Assembly: GCA_014607495.2 (NCBI GenBank)
Contig: CP053154.1
Span: 8,308,001-8,372,000, forward strand
From: Carposina sasakii
Lineage: Eukaryota; Arthropoda; Insecta; Lepidoptera; Carposinidae
Reading direction: 5' to 3'
DNA length: 64,000 bases
A program made the translations under genes and the position numbers. Below the pieces are notes generated by a model, which ran no database searches, was not told the origin of the DNA, and saw nothing but the letters and a program-made list of their open reading frames with translations. Positions 60,101 to 64,000 of this stretch are shown here, piece after piece (the stretch's first letter is position 1; every line of letters begins with the position of its first letter).

Positions 60101-61187
60101 TATACGGGAGTTATTCCAAAAATCGGACTCTTATACTTATCCAACTCCGCCACTATTCCAGCCTTGATGGAAAAGCCATATTGAATTAACTTATCGAAAT
60201 GACCCTGCCTCTATTATTTACGGCAAAGAAACGTTGGCAGGCTTTATCTCGCTACTATTAATTTTGCTAATAATTAAACCTGACCGACTCATTTATTTTC
60301 GCCTATTTTCGGTCAGTATCTCTTTTTGCTTAGTATTTTTATTCGGACTTTCTGAATTTGTATTAGATTTATTTGATCAGGCTGGATTATATTGATCTAG
60401 CTATCTGTTATGTTAGAGTGACCAATAGATTTATTCTATTACTTATCTCAATGAGAAAGGTTTAAGTATAATACTTTAAAATATCTTACGTACCTATCGC
60501 TTATTTAAACTTCTATGTATTGAAAAGCTAAACCTACCACGTAGTGTGGGTTAACTTTTTTTTTATAGCTTAAATGGCAAATAACGTAACATATAAATAT
60601 GAAGGAGATCCTTACAGCCAGCCAACATTTACTCACAATGCAGCTGATGTACTCTAGTAAAGCCCTGAATCAGCAAACACAAGAAAAACGTTGAGAATTT
60701 ACATAATAATAATATCAATCTGTTTTTAGTTCATTAATGGACTACAACCGTAAACGTAGGTAAACACAATTGATTTTTATTGATATAGATAGATAAGCCA
60801 TACGAGGTTTGCAATATGTATATGAGGTTTGCACTTAATGACACTTTATCTTTATGGTAGCGTATAAAATCGCTGACCAATTTAAATATTGTGATCCACA
60901 ATCCCGCCGAAGCGAGCCGTGCATTTAGCGTGCTCTAAACCGAAATTTTAACTGCCGCCGCCTCTTCAATAAAAATATCACTTAATTATGCAGAACCCTC
61001 TTAATGGCCTCATAGACTTTTAAAATAAAACAGTCACAAAATTAAAAATGTCACAAAGTTGTGAATCTGATACCGGGGGTGACATTTCGCAAATTACCAC
61101 TCCCATTTATTTTCCATTAGAGATAATTGGGGCGGGATTTTATGCGGAAAATTGCTCGAAATGATTTATGCGTGTTGCCATTATTTT
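54150..61187. other. Long gene-free block, mostly repeat-poor
   Basis: No exon recognised. 55.0-58.2 kb has GC-rich islands in AT-rich DNA (for example 57020-57240 and 57500-57600) without coherent frames. Near 60600-60690 there is an R1 fragment (GAAGGAGATCCTTACAGCC, GCAGCTGATGTACTCTAGTA). Regulatory DNA or a long intron is possible. Confidence 0.3.
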
Positions 61188-61380
61188 TGGTCGTCAACGT
61201 TCCCGAAAACTATCTCCTCATCATCACGATCATTTTTCTCCATGGAAGCATACCTGGGAGTGTCTGGTTTTATAGGGCGGAGTAAATAGACTGCGTTTTT
61301 CTGCATAAATGCACATAGAATGATCTTTTAGCCTAACATAAACACTAGTCGCACGTCAAGGAATTAAAAATTTTTAAAAA
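61188..61380 (+). repeat. Dispersed repeat R2 copy
   Basis: TTGGTCGTCAACGTTCCCG, TTTCTCCATGGAAGCATACC, TGGGAGTGTCTGGTTTTATA, GGAGTAAATAGACTGCGTT and TGCATAAATGCACATAGA join blocks that occur separately at 30203-30327 and 35880-35950, both inverted there. It ends in an A run. Confidence 0.65.
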
Positions 61381-61803
61381 AAAAAAATATTTTTTGTGCA
61401 TGGCTGTATAGAGTAGTAGAAATGTATATACAATTAAATAAAACATCTGAAAAAAAATAATCGGGATTAATCCACTACTGCAACTCCTGTACGCCAGTAT
61501 CAATATAGACGACTCGAAAAATGCATATAAATCATAGGGAATCTCGGCACAGCGTGGCGGGACTTAAAAAGCGACAATAAATAGTTAAAATTAATAAAAA
61601 TAACAGAATATCAAGTATTGATAATTTATTAAGATTAAGTACTGACAAACCAAATTGAGAAAAATTAAGTTATACCTAACTAAAACATTTTAGTTCCATT
61701 CATAGAAATAGGTTTTTTTTAAAAAAAACCTACATAATTTATATCTATTTATTTCTTTTAGCATTAGTAACAATGTATATACAGTGATTTACAGTTTATG
61801 TAT

Positions 61804-61990
61804 TACTAGCGACCTGCCCCGGCTTCGCACGGGTGCAGTGCTGATACTATACATATAAACCTTCCTCGTGAATCATTCTATCTATTAAAAAACCGCATCA
61901 AAATCCGTTCCCTAGTTTGAAAGATCTAAGCATACATAGGGACGGACAGACAGCGGCAAGCGACTTTGTTTTATAATATGTTGTGATTAG
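61804..61990 (+). repeat. LINE-tail/SINE repeat
   Basis: ACTAGCGACCTGCCCCGGCT, CGCACGGGTGCAGTGC, AACCGCATCAAAATCCGTTC and AGGGACGGACAGACAGCGG are standard pieces of a very common insect retroposon tail. The same family supplies the degraded copy in CCT2 intron 3. Confidence 0.7.
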
Positions 61991-64000
61991 CAAATTAAAG
62001 TAAAAGTTAACCAAGTTGGTGCTTCTAATTAGTTCAGAAACTACTCAAGTCATGCACAAAAAACTTTTCAATATTAATAAACATGCAACATTTCCGCAGT
62101 TCCACATGCTCTATCCCCGCCGGGAATGATAACTTCCCGATGATTTACTTTTATTATCATCCGTTGTCGAACTGTTTCCTTATTGTGGCTCTGAACTTTC
62201 GTTTGACTTCTGTATTACAATCTTTGGTCGTATTCATAACAATATCAGTCGAACGTGGAAATAAAGTTGGAATATATTTTTATAGGTCGTGGACGGAACG
62301 ACCGTTTCGTATTACCGATAGTATGCTAAGATAACGGGATCGTAAAATAAACTGTCGAACTGAAAAAAAAAAATTACAAAGTAACTTTAGATTTTAGTAT
62401 TCAATATTACCAATTCATCTTTCTGTAATTCAGAAAAAAATGTTAAATGTCGTTTAATTAATACGGGCAAGGTTTTCAGATATTTTCCAGGTATTAATGA
62501 TCCCTGGTACCATAATCATAATATATACCTAAAATCCATAGGTTATTTCACTTTACAACACTCAATAGTAACACACTTTATTTTTATTCTTCAGGGTGTG
62601 TAGCACAGGACAAATATTTGTGATATTTGGCGGTAGTTGGGAATCGGCCCGGGCATCACGTCCAATGATTTTGACGGGGTTTATCGGCAGGATTCGGTCA
62701 CGTCCGTGCTGTGTGGGACAATTCGTCGCCGCAATTGATCGGTTTATGATATCGACAATCGCTATTTTATCGATGTTCGATACCTGGTCGCCGTCTATAA
62801 ATGGAAACAAGGTGGTTTTTCTAATATCAAATTTTTTTATACTTTCTACATATTATGTTGTATTTTTTTTTAAGTAAGAGGGGGTGTACGTATTAACTAC
62901 TTATAAATAGAATGTCTAAAGCGAATATATGTAGATTACAAAAAATAAAAAATCCTCGATATTAGATATTAACCAGGTGGACAACGCAAGTGCAATATGG
63001 ATAGTATGCACTATTATGAAGGTCGAGGAGAAAAGCAGCAAGGTTTGATTAGGTTCAGCGCATACATTTAAGTAATTGTTCCATTCTTACGAAGAGAATA
63101 CAAACATCCGTTAACAGCCTAAAAAATAGGCCATAAAAAGGAGTAAATAAATAATAGTTCACAAACTGCAATGCTCAAAACATCTATAGGCATAATTCGA
63201 GGGTTCCGGCAATTTACCGGCGTCTAGTTGTCGGGTGTATACTACCCCTAATAATAGGGCACGGTTTCAAATTGCTATTCAAAGGAGTTGGCTAAGGCAC
63301 AACAATGCAAGGTAATGCGGCTGCTCACGTGAAGGCTGGCTGACCCTTAGCCCTTCAAGGTCTAAACACGACATTATTAAAAGTTAAGGGACTGTCTACT
63401 CGTATATATACTTGTGGATCTTTTATGCTTAGTTAGCTCAGGCTTACCGTCTTTGTAATCTAGTTTTATGGCTGTATAAAGGTGAAAAGAGGGTGGCTTA
63501 TAAGGTTATACGCTAGGAATTTTATTTTTTAACCTTCACTAAAAATAAGGGGCCTCTAATTTTAATTATATTAGACACATCTCGACTCATAAACATACCT
63601 CTATATGAACAGTGAATAGAATAGAGGGGTGCATGACAATAAAACTAAATCACGAGGCGTCCATTGTGGATCTTCGGCGCCGGCGGAAGGAGCATATGCG
63701 GGGGACAACTTGTTCCTGCACGGAAATAAAGTAAACTATGCGATCCGAAGAGTCAAGCGACGGGATGATAAGCAGAAAATTTGCTTGCGAGCCGCTTCGA
63801 TGCCTTGCGAACGCTGTTTTGTAGACGTATAAATGTTGTTGACTTGTCAGCGGAAATGTTTGTGACACATTCTGTTTATTTCCAGTTTGCAGAAAAATGT
63901 AACTTTTGGGTAAATTATAAGGTTTTATGCTGAGTCATAATGATAAGAATTTGCAGCGTGGTAAATGTAATACATAGAGGACTTTATAAACTATGTCTAC
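61991..64000. other. Intergenic, nothing firmly recognised
   Basis: No exon recognised. 62590-62800 is a GC-richer island with ATCGATGTTCG and ATCGACAATCG motifs. Its frames in either strand show no recognisable domain. Confidence 0.3.

Overview
The window looks like an AT-rich, repeat-dense piece of an insect nuclear genome, almost certainly a moth or butterfly. Three recognisable host genes have insect-type sequences and GT-AG introns. Many of the short repeats are of kinds familiar from Lepidoptera: the ACCGACTTCAAAAAAGGAGG repeat, the CCGCCCGCGACTTCGTCCGCG-like retroposon tails, and TA- or TTAA-flanked MITEs. No bacterial genes, CRISPR arrays or rRNA genes were seen.

Layout. (1) 0.7-5.9 kb, minus strand: a three-exon small heat-shock protein gene of the lethal(2)essential-for-life type. 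(2) 5.9-13.6 kb: no gene; dispersed repeats and an unusual element at 8.9-9.4 kb with 113-bp terminal direct repeats that each carry a tRNA-like Pol III promoter. (3) 13.65-16.68 kb: a DNA transposon with 31-bp terminal inverted repeats and a frameshifted, intron-containing DUF7869-like putative transposase, sitting about 30 bp beyond the stop codon of (4) a synaptobrevin (R-SNARE) gene on the minus strand at 16.7-17.1 kb. (5) 17.2-22.2 kb: five copies of one approximately 405-bp SINE-like retroposon, four with recognisable target-site duplications; one lies just upstream of the synaptobrevin start and one just upstream of the next gene. (6) 22.3-27.0 kb, plus strand: a complete ten-exon CCT2 (chaperonin TCP-1 beta) gene encoding 536 residues. 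(7) 27-64 kb: no host coding exon recognised. It holds MITEs, an R2/R4-like (restriction-like endonuclease) retrotransposon corpse, other LINE/SINE tails, and long low-repeat blocks that may be regulatory DNA or large introns of genes outside the window.

The most informative structural signal is at 31.4-39.7 kb. Two inverted copies of a 680-bp, 9-bp-TSD (MULE-like) element flank a 4.3-kb segment. Their target-site duplications are swapped between the copies, as expected if the segment was inverted by recombination between them (or mis-oriented in assembly). One copy was also split by the RLE-type retrotransposon, which made a 31-bp target duplication.

The three host genes are housekeeping or proteostasis genes (sHSP, SNARE, chaperonin) and show no operon-like link. 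What ties the window together is mobile-element activity close to these genes: in a 3' UTR, beside promoters and inside introns.
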